Under the pieces are notes generated by a model that worked only from the letters and a program-made list of their open reading frames with translations, was not told where the DNA came from and ran no database searches. Positions 9,786 through 20,820 of a stretch of 64,000 nt of DNA are shown here, piece after piece. The stretch's first letter is position 1. Each line of letters starts with the position of its first letter. The position numbers and the translations under genes were made by a program. This stretch comes from Panicum virgatum (taxonomy: Eukaryota > Streptophyta > Magnoliopsida > Poales > Poaceae): the NCBI RefSeq assembly GCF_016808335.1, contig NC_053138.1, forward strand, positions 54,776,951-54,840,950, written 5' to 3'.

Positions 9786-12700
9786 TGCAAACTTTTTGTA
9801 CCAATGTACTCAACACATATGAAATGTGCAATATGGTATACTTTGTGAAAATTTCAACAAGATTATCACAATACTTAGTTTGCAAATATTCATATGTCCG
9901 TATGACCTATGGAACAGAACCATCTTGATGCAAAATATTGCATTAAGTATAACTTGTCTCCATCTAAACAACACAAGCTACATTACCTTTATAGATAATG
10001 ACCTTTGATTCAATAGAATCAATACCACATAACTTCAGTATGTGACATATCATTCTGTCAAGCTATACACATTCATGTGTAGCCTTATACAATACAATAT
10101 CAGAATGATTAATGGAATTGACCATTAAATGTCTACGTACTTAAAGACTATTATATATTGGTCTTTCCATATTCATGTAACGCTTATTTTAATGATCTAG
10201 AATATTGGGGACCTTATAGATAACCAGAATCATGATATCCACATAATCAGATTACGCATTATACCAAATCCGTATGTGCTATTTTAAGATATCAAAGATA
10301 TTCTTAACTTCAATCTACCAATCTTAGGTAGAATAGCGCAGCTATTAGACAGCAAATTATTGCAAAGACAATATCCGGCCGGAAACTTTTGCAATATATA
10401 TATTAGCGCATAAATAGCACAGGGATAATGGACCACATGTCCTATTATCTTAATTCAATCACTATGGCATAAAACAATCTCTCCTCATATGTTTCTCTAT
10501 CATGAGGTAGAACCACCATAGGATTTCCTTTCATATTAAATGATTCAATATGATGTGGATATAGATAGCTTTACTATAAAAACCTAGGAGAAGACACTTG
10601 GATTCTAAACACAAAATAAAAGTTTGGTTTAGACCGTTATCCTCCATCTCTAAACTCCGTCTTTAGATTACAACGTGTTCTTGACAAGTGTTCATTACCA
10701 ATGATGTCAAGATTATTAACTATCATATAATACTAGAAAATCTAATTAAGGATTCTGAAATGAACACCACGTGTAATCAATCTTGTATCCTTCAATATAA
10801 GGAATACATACAAAGTTGATTGTACCAAAATCAACTTAACCGCTTTAAGCCATATATTGACTTAAGCAATACACGGTATATGTTGCGATTTTATATATAA
10901 GTAAGTATTGGATATGTAAACTCCTTCCCGAAAGTTTCACAATATATCATATCAAGTGATCATATGTGATCACTACATCTATCAATTATCAACTGTAAAT
11001 ATAGATGTTTTTGTACTGCCAGTCAAAAGATAGTATCGGAAATTTATAACTTACTATGGAGAATAACCTGCATTGAAAATCAATGCTCCGGGCTTTGCAT
11101 AAACCCCTTGTGCTACTAGTCTTGCTTTAATCTCACCACCTCTTTGTTCTCAATCCATTCTAGGATGAAAACACTTTTGTACCCACAGTAAAGGTACGTC
11201 TAGGTGTTGGCTTTACTACTAAAAACACCTCTCTTCTGGTGAGCAAGAATATCTCTGTATGTAAAACTTTTACTCGTCAAGTTCCAGTAAGAGTGACAAA
11301 GCACTCTGCCATGGTCTTATTAACTAGATAACTTTGAATAATGTATACAATTTATTCAGAGAAGTTTGTATCGATACATGTAGTCATTATATGAAATAAT
11401 TCTCCGGTTATCAAAACTTAAAACTGAACCCTGAATGACTCATCGTTACTTCCTTAAACGAGAGTCATGGCTTTCCGATATCCCAGCATCATTATTTTGG
11501 TGCACCTCTGAGCTGGGTTGTGGATTATAAATATCCACATGACATAAAATGTCCTCTAGGTATCTTTTCAACCAAAGTTGAGTTGCATTTACTACTTTAA
11601 AAGAAAAATCTTCTATTGCTAGCATAAGTAATCCTGCTTTATGGCCAAACTACTCCCCCTCTTATTTACAATCGGGAGTTGAGTGGTTTTTACTTAGTAC
11701 CACTACTGTTTTTGGCAAATGCATGTGGCAGTTTATTTGCAATACTATGTAAATTAGTAGTTCTATGAACTCAAAGTTCAGTTAATTTAGTACGTGATCC
11801 TGATTTTGAAATGCTTTATGCATTCAAATGTTTTCCGGGCATTATATATGGTACATCTAATCTCCCCTAATGCCTGGAAAAGCTCATTTATACTAAATCC
11901 AGCATACAAGTTGTAAATAGACCCTCTCTAAAAGATCTAGATACTGAACAATCGACGGAGATTTGAAATCTTAAATTGATCCCCAATTTCTTGTGTGAAT
12001 CTATCAATGTATGCTGCGGTGGTGAGAGTGGTACGTATACAACGTAACTCAATCTTACGCAAATAGGTAATTTTCATATATTTCCACGTATTATATGCAT
12101 ATGGGGGATATGCAGTTAATCATAAGTCAGGAGTGTGTAAGTCTACCTGACTCCAACACGAAATTGGCAAATAGCAATTTGCTAATAATGGTCATGCTAT
12201 GACTTAATGTCATACTTATAGATTTCAATTTATCCTTTTGGATATGGAACTAAACTTTTGTTATACCAAACAATCGACATTGTAGGTACAAAAGCTCAGT
12301 AGTGTTCGGGGCAATGCTCATAACAAGAGGCATTATCTACTAAATGTATGGCTAAGTGTGGATCTTCCACACTTTTTATATCATCTAACAGTTGTATCTT
12401 TACAACCATAAAATGCCAGAACTGTCCATACAATCTTTGTATCGGACCCATACATATTCTTTTGAATATGATCAAGGAATCTAATATAGTCAATCTGATT
12501 TTAAGATAAGAGGATCTTAAAATTCGTTTCCCTATGGTACTTATCGTATCCATACTTAGGAAAAATCATAACCAAATGAATTGCCATTAATTTCTCACGC
12601 ATCCCTTTGGATGGGCAAGTTGATCATTTCAAATTGAATGGATCAACCGTGTGAAAAATTTGTATACACAACATGTTGTACGGGAATTGTTGTATACATA

Positions 12701-14260
12701 ATACAACAAAAAAAATGAGTTTTATCTCATTTCTTATATGCCATATCCTTAGGAAGAATGATAGTGGAAGAATTGAACAAATTATCAATGCATCGCATCA
12801 GTGATGACCAAAATTATTCCCTCTTCTTGTCATAAGAACCAGGAATATTTTGCTTTCGTAAGTATAGAGTTTGCGGTACAAATGTCCACTAGGCATATAT
12901 CATTGCCCATTGGGATAATTCCCATACAATCAATCTATATATCACAAGAATCAATAAAATTCTTGTCTAATATATAGAAATCCATAAATATTATCGAGTA
13001 TCAAATATGATACTCACAATAGTTATGTATTGACAACAAATGTTACAACATATTTCGATGGACAGTATTAAATAATATCAATGGATCATGAGATTATTCC
13101 AAATCTCAAAGCAAGTCATTCGAATTATATTCGATGAGCTTGTTTTCCATGAATTTAGAACCAAAATGTGTCATTAAACTCTTTTATTAGTTTATGGGAT
13201 AAAACTAATATTAATGTCCATTATCTATGTGGGATATTGATGCCATGGAGAGCGAGTTCAACAGACTCCTCTGAAGTCAATATCTCAAATCATTCTGGTG
13301 ATGTTGTGATCTCAAATGCAATATTTTACAATTGTATATTTTATAGTAGTTTTGGATCATTATAGGTAACCATATAAATGTGTAGACCATAAAACGAATC
13401 ATCATAAATTTTGGTATACACAAGACAAGTAATCTCTATGTCGGAAACAAAGAGTAGATCTTTATAGTAGGCAATCTAAATTGCTGCCTAAGCATGGTCT
13501 CTGGGCAGAATAATTCACAAGGAATTAAACGCAGCCTTTGCTTAGAACTCTACTACCTTGTGTAATAATAAAACAATATGATGACCAAGAGCAATCCAAA
13601 ACCTTTATTTTGATTAAAAACACAACGTAGGTAATCATCAAGTTTCAAAGAAACAAGATGTAGACCTCTCAATAATAGGTGATTAGATCACTGCTATGAC
13701 ACCGTCTCAAGGCAGGATAGTTCACAAGGAATTAAAGGCAGCCAATGCCATAGACTCCATTATCTTGTGTTAATTAATCAAAATAATTAAGATATGTATA
13801 TTGCAAATTTGATACTTGTTAAATTGCATCTAAGGCAACTAGCAAAATTTAACTTGTATGTGGAGCAAAATTGTGGTTTGGGGCACCAACATACCCCGAC
13901 TCTATTATAAAATTTTACAAATGTAACTTATATATGCTGGTGCAAAATAGGGGGTTTGGGTGCATCAACATAGCCTAAACAATAATAATCAAAGTTACAA
14001 ATGTAATATGTATATGGTGCAAAGCGGGACTGGGTACACCACATACTTCAAAAATATAAAAGAATCATAGATGCCATTGTATAATAATATATAAAATCAA
14101 ACCACAAAAAAAAATATACAATGATAATATTCAGCAGTTACTAATCAACAACAATCATAAAAATAATTGATGTTATTGCATGAAATAAATTAGCAAGTCA
14201 TAGGCTAATTAATTATATTACTGCTGAAAAGAAAATAACAAATAAATATTAGATTGGGCA
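9786..14260 (-). pseudogene. Degenerate gag-pol of outer copia
   Basis: There is no long open frame, but family motifs survive on the minus strand. At 11131-11105 the codons read IKARLVAQG, the copia reverse-transcriptase motif. The 12553-12296 frame contains a GPIQ-x-LxGxFxxFMV stretch like the start of the copia integrase catalytic core. Order (integrase at higher, RT at lower coordinates) agrees with a minus-strand copia. Many stops and indels make it non-functional. The gag portion toward 14 kb is not recognisable. Confidence 0.7.
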
Positions 14261-15150
14261 AATGAAAGTGAAAAAGAGGGCCAGGGAAGGGAGCAGCACG
14301 GCTGCCAAGGCCAGGCACGCAGCCTAGCCAGCCGGCAAGGCGCACGGCCCAGCGCGCAGACCAGGCGCGGCCAGTTCCGCTCGCTCAGGCCTGCCATCCG
14401 CGGGCAAGGCGCGGCCTATGGGCCAATCTGGCCCAAGTCAGCCTGGCAGTTGCCGGCCCGTAGAAGGGGTAGAACGGTTGGGGTTAGGGTACCAAGTCCC
14501 TGAACCGCCACCACCCCTTGGCCCTTGCGCAGGCGCCGCCCCATGGCCCTTGCGTCACCGCCGCCGCCGCCATCAGTGCGTGTCGCCGGCGCTGGTGGAC
14601 AACGCAACGCGCCGCCGATCCGCGGGCGCAGCACCGCCGCGGGCCGCCAAGCCGCGCGCCCAGTGCCTCCGCCAACTAGCCTTGGTGCCTCCGTCAAGAG
14701 CCGCCGCCGGGGAGGGCGCCGCCATGCGCCGGGCCTCCTCTTCTCGTCTTCTTCTTTGTCCGCAGCCAGCCCCATGTGCCGGCCGTCGCCGGTCGTACTT
14801 GGGCGCCTTGCTGGCATGCGTCGCTAGCGCCGCCGGCGTGCATGTTTTTGCGGCATGCCGAGCGCCGTCAGGGAGGGTCCCCGCGGAGTGCCGTCTTGCG
14901 GCACCCCCTCTTCCTCTTTGTCCGTAGGCCACCCCCATGTGCCGGTCATGGCCGGCCAGCGGCCTTCGCCGGTGGAGGAGTGGGGCGCCGCCGCGGGTGG
15001 TGTCTCGTGTGGAGGGGTGGCCAGCGCCGAGGATGCCGACGGCGGTCGTGTCCTGCGGGGTGAGCGCTGCCGAGGACGGAGGAACGAGCGGCGCGGCTGC
15101 CGTTGCCGCATGTGGAGCGGTCGTTGCCGTGCGTCGCGAAGGGCCGCCGC
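14261..15150 (-). other. GC-rich leader of outer copia, part 1
   Basis: Composition jumps to GC-rich. Several long overlapping frames on both strands are Arg/Ala/Pro low complexity and match no family. By position it lies between the 5' LTR and gag of the outer copia. It is continued by 38462-38732 on the other side of the gypsy insertion. It could be an untranslated leader or decayed gag. Confidence 0.5.
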
Positions 15151-16517
15151 TGTCACAGCCCAGAGAAAAAAAAAGATAATCCCTCGCCGGGCCCACCCGT
15201 CGGTCTCTCCCTCTCCTCCTCTCTCTGTTCTGCGCGGAGCGCGCCGCCCGCACGCATTGCCCGTCGCCGGCGTCCATCCTCGCGAGTCGCACCACGTGCC
15301 GTCCATCCTCGGCAGCCGTGCCGTGCGCGTCCTCCGTTTGCCCTTATCCTCCCACGACGACACCGCGGCCTCATCCTTCCCTTCTCCCCCTCAAACCCTA
15401 GCCCCAAACCTCCATTACCGCCGCCCCGAGCTCCGTCGCCGCCGCGATTCGCCCGCTCCGGTGAGCCGTGGCTCAATTCCTCGTGGTGGGAGCTTCTTCT
15501 ACCTCCTCTCGACTGATTTCACCCCTAACCCGGCCTCCTCCCTCACCGTACAGGGCCGCCACCGCCTGCCGCCGCCCCTGCTCGTCGCGCCGCCCGTCCG
15601 CCGCCGTTCCCCGCCGTCCAACCCGCCGGTGAGGTTCACCGCTTCCTCCTTTTCGCCGTGCGCGTCTCCCCTGGCCTGCTCCGGCCTTGCTTCGTCACAC
15701 CGCCGTCCGCCGGCGCCGCCGCGTCGCGCGCGTCGCGCCGCCGCGTCGCGCCGCGCGCGCGGTGTCCGCGCGCACCACGCGCACCAGCGCGCCGTGGCCG
15801 CGCCCCGCCGCGGGTCAAGGCCCCTGGTTGGCCTTGACTCGGGCTGGTGGGCCGCTGGCCAGCGGGCCCCACCTGTCAGCGCCTGCGGGTGTGGAATCCG
15901 GGTGTACCTAGCAGTTTTGCTAGGATTTCTTAGGTTTTATATATCTGCAATCTTGCAAAATGTGTATAAATTCGTGTATAGCTCCAAAAATTATGAAACT
16001 TGTTTTGTTGGATTCCTCTAGCTGATATCTACCTAGGAAAAATATTGCTTTGTATGTTACTTTGCTGTAGATTTATCTATAGTTTTATTTTGCAAAAGTG
16101 AGTTTAATGCTTGGTTATTTGAGTATTGCTAGAAAAATCTCAAACTAAATTTTGTTAGACTCCTTGTGAGGTGGTTTTCAGTGGTGCAAATTGTTCACAT
16201 GTTTCCTTGCTGTGTATCAAAGTTTTAGCTTTTCTTATGCTTTATCTGAAAATGATTTAATATAGAACTTTTTGCTGGAAAGTGAGAAAATAGTAAAACT
16301 AGTTTTGTTAGTTTTGTTTTCATGCCTAGTTTCTAAGATAATTTTCTTAGACTTGTTTAGTTGAGTTTGCATGCATTTTCTGATTTAACTTGTTTTGAGT
16401 GGCTGAAAACTCTTATATTTATGGTTATTTATAGGAAAATGGTTTTGCTGCAAATCCAATTTTCATGAGTTCCTTGCAATGTTCTCGGCATGCTCAAATT
16501 ATTTCATGATTTATACT
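15151..16517 (+). repeat. 5' LTR of gypsy, left part
   Basis: Matches 35357-36721 of the 3' LTR almost base for base, but lacks about 14 bp present or duplicated in the CGCGC-rich part near 15735-15760. It stops at the Sirevirus insertion point ATACT (16513-16517) and resumes at 28258. Confidence 0.93.
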
Positions 16518-17871
16518 TGAAAGGACCTTAAGATGCCTAGAGGGGGGGGGGGGGGTGAATAGGCAATCTGCAATTTAAAAACACTTAACAAAAGGGTCAG
16601 ACACTGATTATCCCGGATACTCCGGGTATATGCCCGGATACTCCGGATTTGGAGGTCCGGAGTATCCAGAGCTATGACCGGAGTCTCCGGGTTTGAATAA
16701 CCTGAAACGAAACTGCAAGTAACTCTGCAAGAAAAGTAGATCGAGCTAGATAAAGAGTACCAGGGGTTCCTTAAGGTTGATAACCAACAAACGAAGTTCA
16801 CTAGAAACTCGTAAATGAGTAGATCGAGCTCAAACCCTAGAAAAGAAGTCTCACAAGCAAATGACAACTAAATCAAGTAAACTAAGACAAAGGAGACAAA
16901 GATTTGTTTCCCGAAGTTCACACCCGAAGGTGCTACGTCTCCGTTGAGGAAGGATTCGAGAGACGGTGCTCAAGAACCCCTATGCTTCTCTCCCAAGGGC
17001 GAGATCACCTCTCAAGCCCAAGGTTACTTACTATGGATTCCTCGGCGAGGAATGAAGATTACAAACTTCTTGTGCAGCTCACAATCTTGGTTGAGCAATC
17101 ACAAGCACGCCTAGCCGTCTAGGAGCACAAGACTCCAAGAGTAGCAAACTTGAATCCGCGGGCTTGACCAAAACCAAATGCTCAAGAGATGGGAATGAGG
17201 CTCACTAGCACTAATCCTTGCTCTTGCTTGCTTCTCACTCAAATCCCTCAAGGGAATCACTCAAGAATGAAGAAGGGAGAGTGAGGGAGCTTTCTTTGGC
17301 TTAGGTTTGAGTTCTGTTCGTCCAAAGTGGCAAGAGAGAGGGCTGAAGGGGTATGGAGGGAGTATTTATAGTCTTCAGCCCAAAAATAGCCGTTGGGCGA
17401 AAGGGTACCCGGAGACTCCGGGTATATGCCCGGAGACTCCGGGCAGCCCTGATTTTTCAGCCCAGAAACAGCACCCGGATACTCCGGGCAATGGGGTCCG
17501 GAGTATTCGGCCCTATACCCGGAGTATCCGGGTAAGGCAGGGAACAATCTTCGGTTTATGACTCCTTTGAGTTGTTTTGTGGCTCACAAATATTTGTATA
17601 GGTTCTCTTGAGCACAAGATCTAAATCAAAACCCTTGAACCAAGTCCCTCTTGATAGTACGACGTTCCTATACTCAAATTTCAAATTCAAAATATAATTT
17701 CTCGAGTAAACTTGAACTCCTCTTTTTTATTTCCTTTTTGAGGGTCGTATATCGTCACTTGATTCACCTATACAAGTTCACCACCTGCACACATGCTCAA
17801 TTACACGATTAAACGCACATGTGTTTTGTCATTAACCACCAAAACCCACTTAGGGGCCTAGATCGCTTTCA
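16518..17871 (-). repeat. 3' LTR of Sirevirus
   Basis: Contains a run of about 15 G at 16540 (7 in the other LTR), two clusters of CCGGA-N3-TCCGG palindromes (16611-16691 and 17406-17534) and a TATAAATA box on the minus strand near 17364-17371. It pairs with 26906-28252. Confidence 0.95.
17406..17534. repeat. Palindrome cluster next to LTR TATA box (3' LTR copy)
   Basis: Five palindromic words of the form CCGGA-N3-TCCGG (for example CCCGGAGACTCCGGG) occur within 130 bp. On the minus strand they lie just upstream of the LTR TATA box, so they are placed where enhancer sites would be. The same cluster in the 5' LTR is at 27788-27915. Confidence 0.8.
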
Positions 17872-18529
17872 ATCTCCCCCTTTTTGGTGATTGATGACAA
17901 CCCACATGTAACTCATTTGATAATCATAATGCGATAAACATCTAGCATATAAGAGCTCCCCCTAAAAGTATGCCATGAACTTTGAATTTCAATTTTGACT
18001 TGACATGTCAACAATTGGCATATTTATCGAGAGAAACACAAATGCTCTTATAAGATTTATAGTGGGGTGAACAAGTGAGTGCCAGGAGTATGTGTGATGC
18101 ATATGACATGTTATCCACTCAATAAAATGTGTATCTGACAGCTGGACCCGGAGACTCCGGGTATATGTCCGGAGACTCCGGTCAAGATATTCGGAGAATC
18201 CGGCCTGTAGCCCGGAGTATCCGGCCTTTCTGAACCAGAACACAGAAAAAACAAAAAACAGACAATCCACAGCTCAAATATGTCACACACTAGCAGAAAT
18301 TTCTTAGAAATAACTCAAGTTCGATAGCTAAGCACAGAGTAGCACTCATTACAAAGGATCTCACACCACAAAGTCCTTACAAACGATCAAGAGAGTTTTA
18401 AAACGAAATGGAAATGACAGAAGTTTGATACAAAAGCGACACATGCCCAAATGAGTACATATATGGCATTTTCACTCCCCCTTTGTCATCAAGTGCCAAA
18501 AAGGGAATGAAAAGAAGCAAGAAGTCCAT
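17872..18529 (-). other. Polypurine tract and 3' spacer of Sirevirus
   Basis: AAAAAGGGGGAGAT on the minus strand abuts the 3' LTR (17872-17885). The spacer to the third ORF contains another palindrome cluster at about 18147-18226 (CCCGGAGACTCCGGG and three variants). No coding frame is recognised. Confidence 0.8.
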
Positions 18530-20242
18530 CTACTCATCATTGTCATCTTGGGCGGCATCCTCGGAGGTATCCTCATCTTCATCAGAGTCGGGGTGCTCAC
18601 GATAGCCTAAGGGCTCATCTTCTTCGGTCTCCACGTCCTCATCAAAGATTTCTTGGCCACTTGGAGGAGCATGGTGGGAGGAAGAAGTACGGCGACGAGG
18701 AGAACGGGGCTGACGACGGGCACGTGGAAGTGGAGCATGAGTAGCGGCAATAGAAGCCTCATCGGCGGCATCCCACTCAGCAAATGGATCATCAAAGTCT
18801 GGCAGCTCGCGGTGAGGATCCAAAGGAAGTCCCAAATGACCCCGTATCTCATTGATGGACCTTGAGTTCTCATGCACATCATTTGCAATAGTTCTACACA
18901 TCCCAAATAAGCTGCGGAGGGCCCTCTTCACAAAGGAGTCATGATGACGATGGCGAGATGATGAAGAGGCACCCACAGAAGATGGAGCAGGATCATGTCT
19001 TGGATTCCTTGTTGCACCGGCATGAGCTGGAGGAGGAGGTGGTGCATCACCTGAGCGGGCACGCAAGTGAAGAGGCTCATGCTTGACTGTCTTTGGAAAT
19101 GTTACCTTGGTCACCCTCTCTATCATATACATGATGTATGGTGCAGCTAGAAGGGACTTCTTGGCCTCAATCATAGTCCTTCTTAGCTCATTCCAAATGA
19201 AGTCCATAATGCAAAAAGGTCTACCACTTGGCAAAGTCCGGGCTAGAAGATTCACTGCATAGTATCTAAGTGCCACGGGATCACCATCCTTTGCATCAAC
19301 GGTTGCTCTGAAGAATTGATTCATTGCATAGTAAACCGGCAAGAGATGGTTTGCTTTTCCTTCTTGAGCACAAATAGGATTGTAGAACAAGGTGGGTACT
19401 TGATATGTCTTGAGTTGTTCCTCCATATGAATAGGATCTCTCTTCTCATCCTCAGTGCCAAGTCCAAGTAATCTAGAGAAGGTCATGTAATCCACTCCAT
19501 ATTTTACTCCTTCGGTGGTCCAATAAAATGCAATCTCATTTTCATCATAATATAAAGAAGAATGAAATTGACCAAGGATCTCTTCATTCCAATCATAGCG
19601 AAAACCCATAATATCATAGAGACCCATCTCCTTGCACTTTGCCATAGCCTCATTAAAGAATGGATCCTTCATATTCTCATAATATTTCCAATCCACGTAC
19701 TTGCAATGAACTATGGGAGCACGAGACTTACACATCACAACTGAAGAATAGAAGTCTTCGTGAAGCTTGCACCAAAAGCGCCGCTCAAGACCTTCACTCT
19801 TGTCATATCTGTAAACTTTCTCTTTGCGTGCCTCTCTAAGTGCCACATCTTGATTGTAATAGTTTCTTTCCATCTCAACTGTGAAGCCAGGCACTATCCC
19901 AGGTCGATGAAGCCTTGGAATATTGGGATAAGTGCGCTGCCCGGGAGGGTACTCAACTACCAAACGAGGAGGGGTCTTAGGACATATGTCATGAGCAATA
20001 CCCTTGCTTGTTGGAGTTGGACGAGATGGAGGAGCCGCTGCTCGGCTTTGCAAAATGTAAGGAGCTTTCCTTGGCTCCTTAGAACTGCTCCCAGCGGGTT
20101 CCTTCCCGGCACGATGACGTGGACGCAACTCCCTTGGAGGATTTCGAGGAGCATCTTCCCTTTGAGAATGAGGATCATGACGCCTCTTTTGTCTCCGTTG
20201 CTCTGCGTCTTCCAAGGACTCACCAGCGCGTGGCCTCACCAT
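18530..20242 (-). CDS. Sirevirus third ORF, Athila ORF1/plant-transposon-protein-like
   Basis: Encodes 570 residues. The N-terminal ~110 residues are basic and Pro/Arg-rich. Residues ~150-380 form a folded region with motifs such as GFRYDWNEEILGQFHSSLYY and FYWTTEGVKYGVDYMTFSRL, resembling the Athila ORF1 / putative plant transposon protein domain found in extra ORFs of plant retroelements. The C-terminus is strongly acidic (repeated Glu/Asp). In Sireviruses an ORF in this place is often called env-like, but I see no signal peptide or clear transmembrane segment, so an envelope role is not supported. The frame is open with no defects. It lies 578 bp downstream of pol and needs its own start, splicing or another mode of expression. 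The biochemical function is unknown. Confidence 0.75.
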   Translation of the reverse strand: MVRPRAGESLEDAEQRRQKRRHDPHSQREDAPRNPPRELRPRHRAGKEPAGSSSKEPRKAPYILQSRAAAPPSRPTPTSKGIAHDICPKTPPRLVVEYPPGQRTYPNIPRLHRPGIVPGFTVEMERNYYNQDVALREARKEKVYRYDKSEGLERRFWCKLHEDFYSSVVMCKSRAPIVHCKYVDWKYYENMKDPFFNEAMAKCKEMGLYDIMGFRYDWNEEILGQFHSSLYYDENEIAFYWTTEGVKYGVDYMTFSRLLGLGTEDEKRDPIHMEEQLKTYQVPTLFYNPICAQEGKANHLLPVYYAMNQFFRATVDAKDGDPVALRYYAVNLLARTLPSGRPFCIMDFIWNELRRTMIEAKKSLLAAPYIMYMIERVTKVTFPKTVKHEPLHLRARSGDAPPPPPAHAGATRNPRHDPAPSSVGASSSSRHRHHDSFVKRALRSLFGMCRTIANDVHENSRSINEIRGHLGLPLDPHRELPDFDDPFAEWDAADEASIAATHAPLPRARRQPRSPRRRTSSSHHAPPSGQEIFDEDVETEEDEPLGYREHPDSDEDEDTSEDAAQDDNDE

Positions 20243-20820
20243 GCCTTTGAAACTGTTGAGAGTGCGGGAACTTCAAATCCAATGACTCCCCGGAGTTTCC
20301 GGAGGGGAGGAGATTCTTCCTTCAAAGATTTACGAGTTCTTGATGCTTGGAAGAGTGGAATCGCCCCTAGGGCGTGAGTGGGAGAGTGGAGAGGAGAGGG
20401 GGCGGCGGCTGTGGTAAAAAGAGTGAATGTAACGGTTTACCCCGACCCCCCCGCGGTATATAGTAAAGACCAGATATCCGAAGTATCCGGCCTCAGGGCC
20501 GGAGTATCCGGATAGTCCGGAGTTTCCGGGACCTGGGCCGGAGTCTCCGGCTCCCCCTGAGACTGAGCAGAAAGAAGTTCAAAAGAACTTGATCTAGATG
20601 GATTTGACTAAGATAGATTTTTGAAGATCTAATGGTGTGAGAGAAATTACTCAACTTGAGATCAGCCAACAATCGAACAATGGAAACAATGATCTCAAGT
20701 GAGTAAAGTGAAGAACCAAGCCTTTTAAAAACACAAAATCACCCAAATTTTTGAAAGTTTTTAAGAACTTTTCATTTTAATAATCACTTAATCTATGATC
20801 ACTCAAGTGTATGCAGTAAT
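20243..20820 (-). repeat. Spacer between pol and third ORF with palindrome cluster
   Basis: Contains CCGGAGTTTCCGG at about 20289-20301 and a cluster at about 20469-20555 with four more palindromes (for example CCGGAGTCTCCGG). Because the third ORF starts at 20242 on the minus strand, these lie 45-315 bp upstream of its ATG, where a subgenomic promoter could be. No TATA box is obvious. Confidence 0.7.

Noticed and set aside
14573..16021. Long frames (up to 388 codons) near 14.4-16.0 kb and their twins at 35.3-36.2 kb
   Set aside because: They lie in the copia leader and in the GC-rich part of the gypsy LTRs; low complexity, and duplicated only because the LTRs are duplicated.
16904..17122. 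72-codon frame present twice (also 27285-27503)
   Set aside because: It is inside the Sirevirus LTR and duplicated with it; no domain.
16611..17534. Spaced palindromic repeats that could suggest a CRISPR-like array
   Set aside because: Repeats are only about 13 bp, spacing is irregular, and they are part of a plant LTR.
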